Source: DASPHG01 sp963849605
GTDB lineage: Bacteria > Actinomycetota > Thermoleophilia > Solirubrobacterales > Thermoleophilaceae
DNA: 64,000 nt
Direction: 5' to 3'
Assembly (NCBI GenBank): GCA_963849605.1
Contig: CAWKHX010000017.1
Location: 1 to 64,000 of the forward strand
The notes under the pieces were generated by a model. The model saw only the letters and a list, made by a program, of their open reading frames with translations. It was not told the origin of the DNA and ran no database searches. The translations under genes and the position numbers were made by a program. Shown here in pieces: positions 31,972 through 39,556 of this stretch (the stretch's first letter is position 1; each line of letters begins with the position of its first letter).

Positions 31972-33133
31972 GGGCGCGAGACTCTAGCTGGGCACGCTGG
32001 ACCTTCCCGGACGCCGTGCGCGGCAGCTCGTCGAGCACGTGGATCCGCTTCGGCGCCTTGAACCCCGGCAGCTTCGCGCGCGCGTGCGCGGCGATGTCGT
32101 CCTCGGTCGCGGTCGCGACGACGAACGCCGTGACCGCCCTCCCCCATTCCGGATCGTCGACGCCGATCACGGCGGCGTCCGTCACGCCGGGGTGCTCGAG
32201 CAGGACGGCCTCGACCTCGGCGGCGGCGACGTTCTCCCCACCAGTGACGATCAGGTCGTCGAGTCTGCCGTGCACCTCGAGCAGGCCGTCCTCGGTCAGA
32301 GCGCCGCGGTCGCCGGTGTGCAGCCACCCCTCGGCGGCGACCATGGGCCCGCGCACGAGGATCTCGCCGTCGTCGGCGATCCGGACCTCCGCCCCGGGAA
32401 GCGGGCGCGCCAGCCGCTCGCCCACGTCCGCGGTCGCGATCTGCGAGGTCGTCTCGGTCATGCCATACGTCGGCCGCACGGGAAGGCCTACGTCGAGCGC
32501 CCACGCGAGCAACTCGTCAGGTATTGGCCCGCCGCCCAGGAGGACCGCGCGCAGCTTCGGCGCACGCTCGAGGCCCGCGTCGCGCAGCCGCGCGAGCATG
32601 GTCGGGACGAGCGAGGCCAGCGTCACCTCGCCCGCCTCGAGCAGCTCCTTCACGCGCGCGGCATCGAAGTCCGGCTCCGCGACTACGGTCGTCCCGTACA
32701 GCGCCGAGCGCGTGAAGATCGACAGACCGCCGACGTGGAAGACCGGCAGGCAGCACAGCCAACGGTCGTCCGGCTCGACCCCGAGCACCTCGGCCGAGGC
32801 GCGCGCGCTCGCCTCGAAGTTCGCACGCGTCAGGCAGACGGCCCGCGGCTCGCCCGTGGTGCCGGAGGTGAACAGGACGGCGACCGTCCCCTCGGGCACT
32901 GCCGCGGGCAGCGTCGGCCGCCCAACCGCCGGATTGAGGGGCGCTATGGCAGATCCGGCGTGTAGCTCGACCGCAAACTCGATGCCGGCTGGAGTTGTCG
33001 TCGGGTGGAGGGGCGGCAACTCAGTCGCGGCCGCGCGCTCGGCCAGCTCCGCGTAGGTGAGGGCCTTCCCGGCGGCGACGACGGCGGGATGCCCGGGGCG
33101 CTCACGCGCGGCGGAAGTCAGCCACTCGTCCAG
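31949..33133 (-). CDS. menE: o-Succinylbenzoate-CoA ligase (apparent CTG start)
   Basis: ANL-family adenylating enzyme activating o-succinylbenzoate in menaquinone synthesis, about 394 aa. Seen: VAVLFTSGTTGEPRAVCLT (P-loop), YGMTETTSQIA, LHTGDRG, and ELPRTASGKVQRAQ with the A10 lysine. No ATG, GTG or TTG lies near the family N-terminus (DEWLTSAARERPGHPAVV); a CTG at 33133, exactly 7 nt after TACGAT, fits as a leaderless start. The frame stays open far upstream, but that is antisense to menB. Confidence 0.87.
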   Translation of the reverse strand: MDEWLTSAARERPGHPAVVAAGKALTYAELAERAAATELPPLHPTTTPAGIEFAVELHAGSAIAPLNPAVGRPTLPAAVPEGTVAVLFTSGTTGEPRAVCLTRANFEASARASAEVLGVEPDDRWLCCLPVFHVGGLSIFTRSALYGTTVVAEPDFDAARVKELLEAGEVTLASLVPTMLARLRDAGLERAPKLRAVLLGGGPIPDELLAWALDVGLPVRPTYGMTETTSQIATADVGERLARPLPGAEVRIADDGEILVRGPMVAAEGWLHTGDRGALTEDGLLEVHGRLDDLIVTGGENVAAAEVEAVLLEHPGVTDAAVIGVDDPEWGRAVTAFVVATATEDDIAAHARAKLPGFKAPKRIHVLDELPRTASGKVQRAQLESRAHDLRQRR

Positions 33134-33154
33134 TCCTCGTATCGTAGGTAGCCG
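33134..33154. promoter_or_regulatory. Bidirectional menE/menB promoter with interlocked -10 hexamers
   Basis: TATCGT (33140-33145) serves rightward transcription 9 nt before the menB ATG, and TACGAT (complement of 33141-33146) serves leftward transcription 7 nt before the menE CTG. The two hexamers share five bases of one 7-bp near-symmetric block. Confidence 0.55.
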
Positions 33155-34003
33155 ATGGCGATGACCGAGAGGGCGATCCGCCCGGGGGCCGACTGGCAGC
33201 CCGCGGGCGACTATGAGGACATCCGCTTCGAGACCGCGGAGGGGATCGCGAAGATCACCATCAACCGGCCCGAGGTGCGGAACGCGTTCAGGCCGGAGAC
33301 GCTGATCGAGATCTCCGACGCGCTCGAGCGCGCGCGCGAGGACACCGACGTCGGCGTGATCGTCCTGACCGGCGAGGGGCCGCTGGCCTTCTGCTCCGGC
33401 GGCGACCAGAACGTGCGCGGCGACAGCGGCTACGTCCCAGAGGGCGCCGCCGTGGGCCGCTTCCACGTGACCGACCTGCACATCCAGATGCGGCGCCTGC
33501 CGAAGCCGATCGTCGCGATGGTCGCGGGCTACGCGGTCGGCGGCGGGCACGTGCTGCACGTGGTCTGCGATCTCACGATCGCCGCCGACAACGCCGTCTT
33601 CGGCCAGACCGGGCCCAAGGTGGGCAGCTTCGACGGCGGCTTCGGCGCGGGCCTGCTCGCGGCGCAGGTCGGCCAGAAGAAGGCGAAGGAGATCTGGTTC
33701 CTGTGCCGCCAGTACGACGCCGAGGAGGCGCTCGACATGGGGCTCGTCAACACGGTGGTCCCGCTGGAGGAACTCGAGGTGGAGACCGTCCAGTGGTGCC
33801 GCGAGATGCTCGAGCTCTCGCCCTTCGCCCTCCGCCTGCTGAAGGCGAGCTTCAACGCGACCGAGGACGGGCTGAGCGGCATCCAGCAGCTCGCCCACGA
33901 CACGAACCTCCTCTTCTACGGCAGCGAGGAGGCGCAGGAAGGCCGGGACGCCTACCGCGAGAAGCGCAAGCCGGACTTCGGCAAGTTCCCGCGCCGCCCG
34001 TGA
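33155..34003 (+). CDS. menB: 1,4-Dihydroxy-2-naphthoyl-CoA synthase
   Basis: Crotonase-family ring-closing enzyme of menaquinone synthesis, 282 aa. Diagnostic segments are FCSGGDQNVRGDSGYV, KPIVAMVAGYAVGGGHVLH (oxyanion hole), GQTGPKVGSFDGGFG and the C-terminal YREKRKPDFGKFPRRP. A second ATG lies two codons in (33161). The stop overlaps the menA GTG. First gene of menB-menA-menC. Confidence 0.96.
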   Translation: MAMTERAIRPGADWQPAGDYEDIRFETAEGIAKITINRPEVRNAFRPETLIEISDALERAREDTDVGVIVLTGEGPLAFCSGGDQNVRGDSGYVPEGAAVGRFHVTDLHIQMRRLPKPIVAMVAGYAVGGGHVLHVVCDLTIAADNAVFGQTGPKVGSFDGGFGAGLLAAQVGQKKAKEIWFLCRQYDAEEALDMGLVNTVVPLEELEVETVQWCREMLELSPFALRLLKASFNATEDGLSGIQQLAHDTNLLFYGSEEAQEGRDAYREKRKPDFGKFPRRP

Positions 34004-34881
34004 CCCACCTCAGGCTCTGGCTGGTTGCGGCGCGCCCGCGAACGCTGCCCGCCGCGGTCGCCCCGGTGCTCGTCGGAACGTCGCTCGCGGCGAGCGAGGA
34101 CATCTTCAAGCCGCTCCGCTTCGCCGCCGCGCTTGTCGGCAGCATCTTCATCCAGATCGGGACGAATCTCGCGAACGACTACTCCGACGCGCGCCGCGGC
34201 GCCGACACGGAGGATCGCCTCGGCCCGGTGCGCGTTACCGCCGGTGGCCTGATGCCCCCGCGTCGTGTGCTCGTCGGGACGTGGGTCGCCTTCGGGATCG
34301 CGGTCGCGGCCGGCGGGTACCTCGCCGCGGTGGCCGGCTGGCAGCTGCTCGTGGTCGGCGTCCTCTCGATCGCCGCGGGAGTGCTCTACACCGGCGGGCC
34401 GCGCCCTTACGGCTACGAGGGCCTCGGCGAGCTGTTCGTCTTCGTGTTCTTCGGGCTGGTCGCGGTGGGCGGCTCGTACTTCGTCCAGACCGAGGACCTG
34501 CGTTGGGAGGCCGTCACGCTCGGCGTGCCCGTCGGGCTCCTCGCCGCCGCGATCCTCGTGGTGAACAACGTGCGCGACATCGAGACCGACCGCCGCGCCG
34601 GCAAGCGGACGCTCGCCGTCCGGCTCGGGCGCGAACGCGCCGTGCGTGTGTTCGCGGCGATGCTCGCGCTCGCGTTCGCGTCGGTCCTCGTGATTGCGGT
34701 GTTCGGGGACGTCGAGGCCTGGATCCTGCTCGCGCTGCTGGCGGCGCCGCTCGCAATCCCGCTGACCAGGACGCTCGCCACGCGTCGCGACGGGCCGGCG
34801 CTCAACCAACTCCTGGCCGACACAGGCCGCCTGCTCGCCGTCTTCTCGCTCCTGCTGTCCATAGGGCTGCTGCTGTCGTGA
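34000..34881 (+). CDS. menA: 1,4-Dihydroxy-2-naphthoate polyprenyltransferase
   Basis: Integral membrane UbiA-family prenyltransferase of 293 aa that attaches the isoprenoid tail to DHNA. The two aspartate-rich motifs are present: NDYSDARRGAD (about residue 57) and VVNNVRDIETDRRAGKRTL (about residue 190). About eight transmembrane segments. GTG start overlapping the menB stop (GTGA), and the stop overlaps the menC GTG in the same way. Confidence 0.94.
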   Translation: MTHLRLWLVAARPRTLPAAVAPVLVGTSLAASEDIFKPLRFAAALVGSIFIQIGTNLANDYSDARRGADTEDRLGPVRVTAGGLMPPRRVLVGTWVAFGIAVAAGGYLAAVAGWQLLVVGVLSIAAGVLYTGGPRPYGYEGLGELFVFVFFGLVAVGGSYFVQTEDLRWEAVTLGVPVGLLAAAILVVNNVRDIETDRRAGKRTLAVRLGRERAVRVFAAMLALAFASVLVIAVFGDVEAWILLALLAAPLAIPLTRTLATRRDGPALNQLLADTGRLLAVFSLLLSIGLLLS

Positions 34882-35885
34882 AGCGCGACCTGTTCGTCCT
34901 CTCTCTCCCCTTCCGCGAGCCGTTCGTGACCGCGACCGGCGTGATCGGCGAGCGGCGGATCATCCTGATGCGGCTCGAGGACGACGACGGGGCCGTCGGC
35001 TACGGGGAGGCTGCGCCCTTCGAGCCGTACGACGGCGTGTCGGTCGAGCGCGTCGAAGCGGTCCTCCGCGGGCGCTCCCGGGAGGAGCTGCGGCAGGCCG
35101 AGGCCGCCGTCGAGATGGCGCTCCTCGACCTTGACGCCCGGCGCGAGGACCGGCCCGTCGGCGAGCCCGGGGCGATTGCGATCCCGGTCAACACCACCCT
35201 TCCCGCCGGCCCCGCGGAGGAGGTCGCCGCGCGCGCGAAGGAGCGCCTGCGAGATGGCTATCAGTGCTTCAAGCTGAAGGTTGGCCGCGACGACGACGAG
35301 GAGCGGGTCGCGGCCGTGCGCGAGGCGATCGGCACCTGGCCGGCGCTGCGCCTCGACGCGAACGGCGCGTGGACGGTCGACGAGGCCGTCGAGCGGATCA
35401 CCGCGCTGGAGGCGAACGATCTCGAGCTCGTCGAGCAGCCCTGCGCCACGTTGCCCGAGCTCGCCCAGGTGCGCAAGCGAGTGTCGACGCCGATCGCGGC
35501 CGACGAGTCGATCACCGGACCGGACGACGTGCGCGCCGCCGCCGTGGAGGGCGCCTGCGATGCCGTGAACGTGAAGCTCGCGTCGTGCGGCGGAGTTGAG
35601 CGCGCCCGCGCCACCATCCGCACCGCCGGCGAGTCCGGAATCGCCGCCTACCTGTCGAGCACGTTCGACGGGCCCTGGGGAATCTCGGCCGCGCTCCAGC
35701 TCGCCGCCGGCGAGACCTTCCAGCTCGCGTGCGGGCTCGCCACGCTCGAGCTGTTCGAGTCGCCGCTCGCGAAGCTGGTGCCGGCCGCGCGCGGCGGGCT
35801 GCAGCCGGTGCCGGAGGGACCGGGACTCGGGATCGCGCTGGACGACGACCTGCTGTCAGAGGCGCTCGTCAAGGAAGGCGCGTAG
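34878..35885 (+). CDS. menC: o-Succinylbenzoate synthase (enolase superfamily)
   Basis: A 335-aa enolase-superfamily protein with the OSBS/epimerase ligand set: YQCFKLKVG (KxK base), RLDANGAW (Asp ligand), LVEQPC (Glu), AADESI (Asp/Glu) and VNVKLASCGG (second Lys). Context between menA and menD points to o-succinylbenzoate synthase, though the sequence also resembles dipeptide epimerases. Its 3' end overlaps the convergent menH by 30 bp. Confidence 0.88.
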   Translation: MKRDLFVLSLPFREPFVTATGVIGERRIILMRLEDDDGAVGYGEAAPFEPYDGVSVERVEAVLRGRSREELRQAEAAVEMALLDLDARREDRPVGEPGAIAIPVNTTLPAGPAEEVAARAKERLRDGYQCFKLKVGRDDDEERVAAVREAIGTWPALRLDANGAWTVDEAVERITALEANDLELVEQPCATLPELAQVRKRVSTPIAADESITGPDDVRAAAVEGACDAVNVKLASCGGVERARATIRTAGESGIAAYLSSTFDGPWGISAALQLAAGETFQLACGLATLELFESPLAKLVPAARGGLQPVPEGPGLGIALDDDLLSEALVKEGA

Positions 35886-36524
35886 CTCGGCCGCTACCGC
35901 GTCCGGGTCCTCGAGCTGTGGCGCGTGCCCGGCCCCGGGGATCATCCGGAAGGCGCCGTCCGGCAATGCCGCGGCCATCCGCCTGCCGGCGGCGACGTAT
36001 TTCTCGTCAAGTTCGCCGGCGAGCAGCAGCACAGGCACCGTGAGTTCGGCGAGCCGATCCCAGACGGACGGCATAACGCCCTGGCCGTAGGAGCGGAGCA
36101 GGTGCGCGAGCTCACCCGGGTCATGCGAAAGGCGCCCCTCGCGCTGGGCGGCGACGACCTCCGGCGACTGCGTGGCGAACACGGGCTGTGCCTCCCAGTG
36201 CGCCGCGACGTCCTCGATCGTGCTGCTCTTAATCCACTCCGCGAGCTCCTCGTCGGCCTTGCGGCGTGCCTCCGGGTCGGCCACCCCCGCGCTCACCCCC
36301 ACGAGCACGAGGGCCGGCCAGCGATCCGGCTCCGCGAGGGCTCGGTGGAGCACGATCCGGCCGCCCATCGAGTACGCGACCGGGACCACGCCCGGCTGGG
36401 GCAGCTCGTCTGCGCGCTCGTGAAGAGCGCTCGGATAGCTTTCGACGAGCCGGTCCGCGACCGCAGCCCAGGCGTCGCAGCTCTGCATGAACCCGGGCAC
36501 GAAGGCGAGCGTCGGCCTCTCCAT
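35856..36524 (-). CDS. menH: Alpha/beta hydrolase, probable SHCHC synthase
   Basis: A 222-aa alpha/beta hydrolase that probably eliminates pyruvate from SEPHCHC in menaquinone synthesis. Triad candidates are Ser in VAYSMGGRI, Asp in AGELDEKYV and His in GAGHAPQLE; FVPGFMQSCDAW supplies the oxyanion region. It is the only leftward gene among menB-menD. Its ATG shares bases with the menD ATG on the other strand (CATG, 36522-36525). Confidence 0.85.
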   Translation of the reverse strand: MERPTLAFVPGFMQSCDAWAAVADRLVESYPSALHERADELPQPGVVPVAYSMGGRIVLHRALAEPDRWPALVLVGVSAGVADPEARRKADEELAEWIKSSTIEDVAAHWEAQPVFATQSPEVVAAQREGRLSHDPGELAHLLRSYGQGVMPSVWDRLAELTVPVLLLAGELDEKYVAAGRRMAAALPDGAFRMIPGAGHAPQLEDPDAVAAELRAFLDERL

Positions 36525-38229
36525 GCGACCAGTCAACCGCACTTACGCACCGCTGCAGGCGCTGGCCGACGAGCTCGTGCGGTGCGGAATGACCCACGCC
36601 GTGACCTGCCCGGGGTCCCGCAACGCGCCGTTGATCTACGCGCTGGCGGAGACCGACGGGCTCGAGGCGGTGTCCGTGCTCGACGAGCGCTCGGCCGGAT
36701 TCCTCGCGCTGGGAATCGCAAAGGCGAGCGGAAGACCGGTCGCGATCACCTGCACGTCGGGCACGGCTACGGCCAATCTGCTCCCGGCCGTCGTCGAGGC
36801 GTACGAAGCGCGCGTTCCGCTGATCGTCCTCACCGCCGACCGCCCGCCCGAGTTGCGCGACACCGGCGCCGGACAGGCGATCAACCAGCTCGACCTCTAC
36901 GGCTCGCACGCGAAATGGTTCGTCGAGATCGGCAACCACGAGCCGAGTCGCGACACGGCCGTCTTCCACCGCTCGCTCGCGTGCCGAGCGTGGGCCACGG
37001 CCGCCGGCGGGCGCCCGGGGCCGGTGCATCTGAACTTCCCGCTGCGCGAGCCGCTGGCGCCGCGGCCGGAGGAGCTCGATCCCGCGGACTGGTCCGGCCG
37101 CGACGACGGCAGGCCGTGGGTCGAGGTCTGGGAGCCGCCCGCATCCGCTGCGGCCGGACTGGCGACCGACCTCGCGCACACCCGCGGCGTGCTCGTCTGC
37201 GGTTCCGGCACTCCGCTCGCCGCCATCGAGCCGGTCACCGCGCTAGCGGACGCGACCGGGTGGCCGATCCTCGCCGAGCCGACCTCCGGCCTTCGGTGCG
37301 GGGCCCACAACCGCAGCCACGTGGTCGCGCATTACGACGTGCTGCTGCGCGACGAGCGGTGGGCGGAGGAGCACCTCCCCCGGGTCGCGGTCCGGATCGG
37401 CGACACGCCGACGTCGAAGCCCCTCCGCGCGTGGCTCGCGCGCAGCGAGCAGCTCGTGCTCGACCCCTACGCGACCTGGCACGAGCCGACGCGCAGCGCG
37501 CAGTGGATCGCCATCGCCGACCCGGCGCTCACCTGCGCCGACCTGGCCGAGACGATCTCCGTGCCGAAGAACCCGAGCTGGATCGAGAGCTGGCGCGCGG
37601 CCGACGAGCTCGTCCCTCCCGCACTCGCCGAGGCGGACGACCCACTCGAGCCCAAGATGTGGGTCGCGCTCGCGAACGCGCTCCCAGAGGCGGCGACCGT
37701 GTGGGTCAGCTCGTCGATGCCGATCCGCGACGTCGAGAGCTTCTTCCCCTCGATCTCCAACCCGATCCGCTTCCTGGCGAACCGCGGCGCGAACGGGATC
37801 GACGGGGTCGTGTCCGCGGCCGCCGGCGCCGCCCTGATGGAAGGCGGCCGTGCATGGCTGCTCACCGGTGAGCTGGCGCTACTACATGACATCAGCGGGC
37901 TGATCGCCGCCACGCGTGCGGGAGCCGAGCTGACGATCGTGTGCGCGAACAACGGCGGCGGCAACATCTTCGACTTCCTGCCGCTCGCGGAGCATGGCGC
38001 GGGCGACACCTTCGAGCAGCACGTGATCACGCCGAGCGGCGTCGATCTGGCGCAGGTCGCTGCCCTGGCCGGCCTCGAGCACCGCACGGCGCGCACCCCC
38101 GACGAGGTGAGGGAGGCGGCCGCGGAACCGGGGTTGGTGGAGGTACGCACGGACCGCGCCGACAACGTCCGGCTTCACCGCGAGGTCTACTCGCGCGTGG
38201 CCAAGGACCTGCGCCGAACGTCCATTTGA
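36523..38229 (+). CDS. menD: SEPHCHC synthase (2-succinyl-5-enolpyruvyl-6-hydroxy-3-cyclohexene-1-carboxylate synthase)
   Basis: ThDP-dependent enzyme joining isochorismate and 2-oxoglutarate, 568 aa from the ATG at 36523. Shows VTCPGSRNAPLIYALAE, the catalytic-Glu segment LDERSAGFLALGIAK, TSGTATANLLPAV, and a ThDP site around LLTGELALLHDISG and CANNGGGNIFDFLP. An in-frame ATG at 36487 would enlarge the overlap with menH. The last codons lie inside the left palindromic repeat. Confidence 0.95.
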   Translation: MRPVNRTYAPLQALADELVRCGMTHAVTCPGSRNAPLIYALAETDGLEAVSVLDERSAGFLALGIAKASGRPVAITCTSGTATANLLPAVVEAYEARVPLIVLTADRPPELRDTGAGQAINQLDLYGSHAKWFVEIGNHEPSRDTAVFHRSLACRAWATAAGGRPGPVHLNFPLREPLAPRPEELDPADWSGRDDGRPWVEVWEPPASAAAGLATDLAHTRGVLVCGSGTPLAAIEPVTALADATGWPILAEPTSGLRCGAHNRSHVVAHYDVLLRDERWAEEHLPRVAVRIGDTPTSKPLRAWLARSEQLVLDPYATWHEPTRSAQWIAIADPALTCADLAETISVPKNPSWIESWRAADELVPPALAEADDPLEPKMWVALANALPEAATVWVSSSMPIRDVESFFPSISNPIRFLANRGANGIDGVVSAAAGAALMEGGRAWLLTGELALLHDISGLIAATRAGAELTIVCANNGGGNIFDFLPLAEHGAGDTFEQHVITPSGVDLAQVAALAGLEHRTARTPDEVREAAAEPGLVEVRTDRADNVRLHREVYSRVAKDLRRTSI

Positions 38230-38259
38230 CCCCGCCCCAGGGGGTAACCATGGACGTTC
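38216..38259. repeat. 44-bp palindromic repeat, left copy
   Basis: Perfect 10-bp arms GAACGTCCAT and ATGGACGTTC enclose a second ACCCC/GGGGT stem. It holds the menD stop (38227-38229) and touches the stop of the DUF559 gene on the other strand. A near-identical copy in the same orientation lies at 39111-39156. As RNA it would form a strong hairpin, so it could also act as a bidirectional terminator. Confidence 0.8.
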
Positions 38260-39121
38260 ATCGAGTGGCGAGGTCGATCAGCGCCGCCGGGTCCCCATAG
38301 ACGACGTCGCTGGAAATTCGTCTGACGGCGTAGCCGGCGTCATTCCAGCGGCTCTGCTTGCGCAGGTCCTCATGCGAGAACTGGTGGAACTGTGGCCCGT
38401 CGATCTCGATGATCAGGCGTCGATCCGGCCAGACGAGATCCGCCTCTTCCCCGGCCACGCGCACGTTGACGCTTGGCGGCTTGACGGGGGCGTCTTGCAG
38501 GATCTCGAGCGCGCGAGCCTCGGCATTCGACCGGGTTCGCCGGTAGGGCAACGACGAATACCGCTCGGCGAGATCCCAGAGCAGTCGAGTTCCTCGCCCG
38601 CCCCGGTGGCGCCGTAGCGCCTCGACGAGGGAGCGGATCGTCAGCACCTTCAGGCGCACGGCCTCCCGGAACGCGCGGCCGATAGGGCGTTCGGAGAGCG
38701 CCGCCCCGATATCGATCAGCGTCCGCGCTGGCGTGGTGATCGGGATCCCATTGCAACGGGTCGTCTCGCCAGCAAGGCGGTTTGAGCGGCGCACCAGGAG
38801 CCCGCCCAGCCGTCGTGGCCCCCCGCTGCCAACCCGAGTGACGGTCTCAAACGCCGCACCGCCTGAATGGAACCCCCAGCACTCGGCCGCCGACAGATGG
38901 CTCAGATATGTGTCCGGCGCGGTCAACGCAGCCGCCATCCAACGCTGGAGCTGCGTCAACGGCGCCTGCGTGAGGACATAGACACCGGAATGCACGGTCC
39001 GCCAGCCGCCGCGCCTCGCACGATGTTCGATCGCTTTCCACGTCCAGCCGCGCGCGATCAGCTGCCACGCGGCGACGACGTCCGCCTGTGCCGCCGCGAG
39101 CCTCTGCAGGTGAGCGTCCAT
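38258..39121 (-). CDS. AbiEi-like winged-helix plus DUF559 (Vsr-type nuclease fold) protein
   Basis: About 287 aa. N-terminal part resembles the AbiEi antitoxin winged helix (VVAAWQLIARGWTWKAIEHR; then GGWRTVHSGVYVLTQ), the middle is the antitoxin body (TPARTLIDIGAAL), and the C-terminal 100 residues match DUF559, an endonuclease-like fold (EADLVWPDRRLIIEIDGPQF with the D-x(n)-E-x-D pattern; then ISSDVVYGDP). ATG 39121 is inside the right repeat; an upstream GTG (39157) would translate the repeat. No toxin partner is adjacent. Function unproven; an orphan defence or mobile-element gene is possible. Confidence 0.78.
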   Translation of the reverse strand: MDAHLQRLAAAQADVVAAWQLIARGWTWKAIEHRARRGGWRTVHSGVYVLTQAPLTQLQRWMAAALTAPDTYLSHLSAAECWGFHSGGAAFETVTRVGSGGPRRLGGLLVRRSNRLAGETTRCNGIPITTPARTLIDIGAALSERPIGRAFREAVRLKVLTIRSLVEALRRHRGGRGTRLLWDLAERYSSLPYRRTRSNAEARALEILQDAPVKPPSVNVRVAGEEADLVWPDRRLIIEIDGPQFHQFSHEDLRKQSRWNDAGYAVRRISSDVVYGDPAALIDLATR

Positions 39122-39156
39122 TTCACCCCGCTTGAGCGGGGAACAATGGACGTTCA
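39111..39156. repeat. 46-bp palindromic repeat, right copy
   Basis: Arms TGAGCGTCCAT and ATGGACGTTCA (one mismatch) around a CCCCGC/GCGGGG stem. It shares the CGTCCATTT, ACCCCGC and ATGGACGTTC blocks with the copy at 38216-38259, in the same orientation. The DUF559 gene starts inside it. Confidence 0.8.
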
Positions 39157-39160
39157 CCCC

Positions 39161-39556
39161 CTAGGGGGCGCTCAGCGCAGCACGCGCTTCTTCCTCAGTG
39201 CGGAAGAACTCCCAGCGCAGCGCACGCTCGTTCCGGAACTCGATGACCTGCCACATCACCTGCTCGAGCGGCACCGAACCCCCGTGCGGGGTGGCAAAGA
39301 TGCGGGCCCGCACCAACACCCGGTCGTCATGGTCCTCGACCATCTCCACCTCGGGGCGCCAGTCGGGCAGCACGTCGGTGAGCGAGTCGAAGTACTCACG
39401 CAGTCCGTCATATCCGCGGTACTCAGTTCCCTCGGACTCCATGACCAGCGACCGAAACGTGCAATCGGGTTCGCAGAGGGCAGCAAGCGCGTCGAAGTCA
39501 CGCCGCGCGAACGCGTCGTACGCGCGGTAGGTCTTCTGGAGGCGCTCGTCCGACAT
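39161..39556 (-). CDS. SnoaL/NTF2-like protein
   Basis: A 131-aa NTF2-fold protein: RLQKTYRAYDAFARRDFDAL at the N-terminus, then CEPDCTFRSLVM and YRGYDGLREYFDSL, a common SnoaL-like order. No catalytic assignment is possible. ATG overlaps the menF stop by one base (TGATG), so it is cotranscribed with menF. Distinct from the NTF2-like protein at 27.3 kb. Confidence 0.75.
   Translation of the reverse strand: MSDERLQKTYRAYDAFARRDFDALAALCEPDCTFRSLVMESEGTEYRGYDGLREYFDSLTDVLPDWRPEVEMVEDHDDRVLVRARIFATPHGGSVPLEQVMWQVIEFRNERALRWEFFRTEEEARAALSAP

Noticed and set aside
31949..33898. 649-codon menE frame with a 255-residue N-terminal extension
   Set aside because: The extension is antisense to menB and has no homology; the family N-terminus begins at the CTG 33133.
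38216..38259. Left palindromic repeat as a simple menD terminator only
   Set aside because: It has no T-tract and a near-copy lies at the other end of the DUF559 gene inside its start region, where a terminator makes no sense. A terminator function is still possible in addition.
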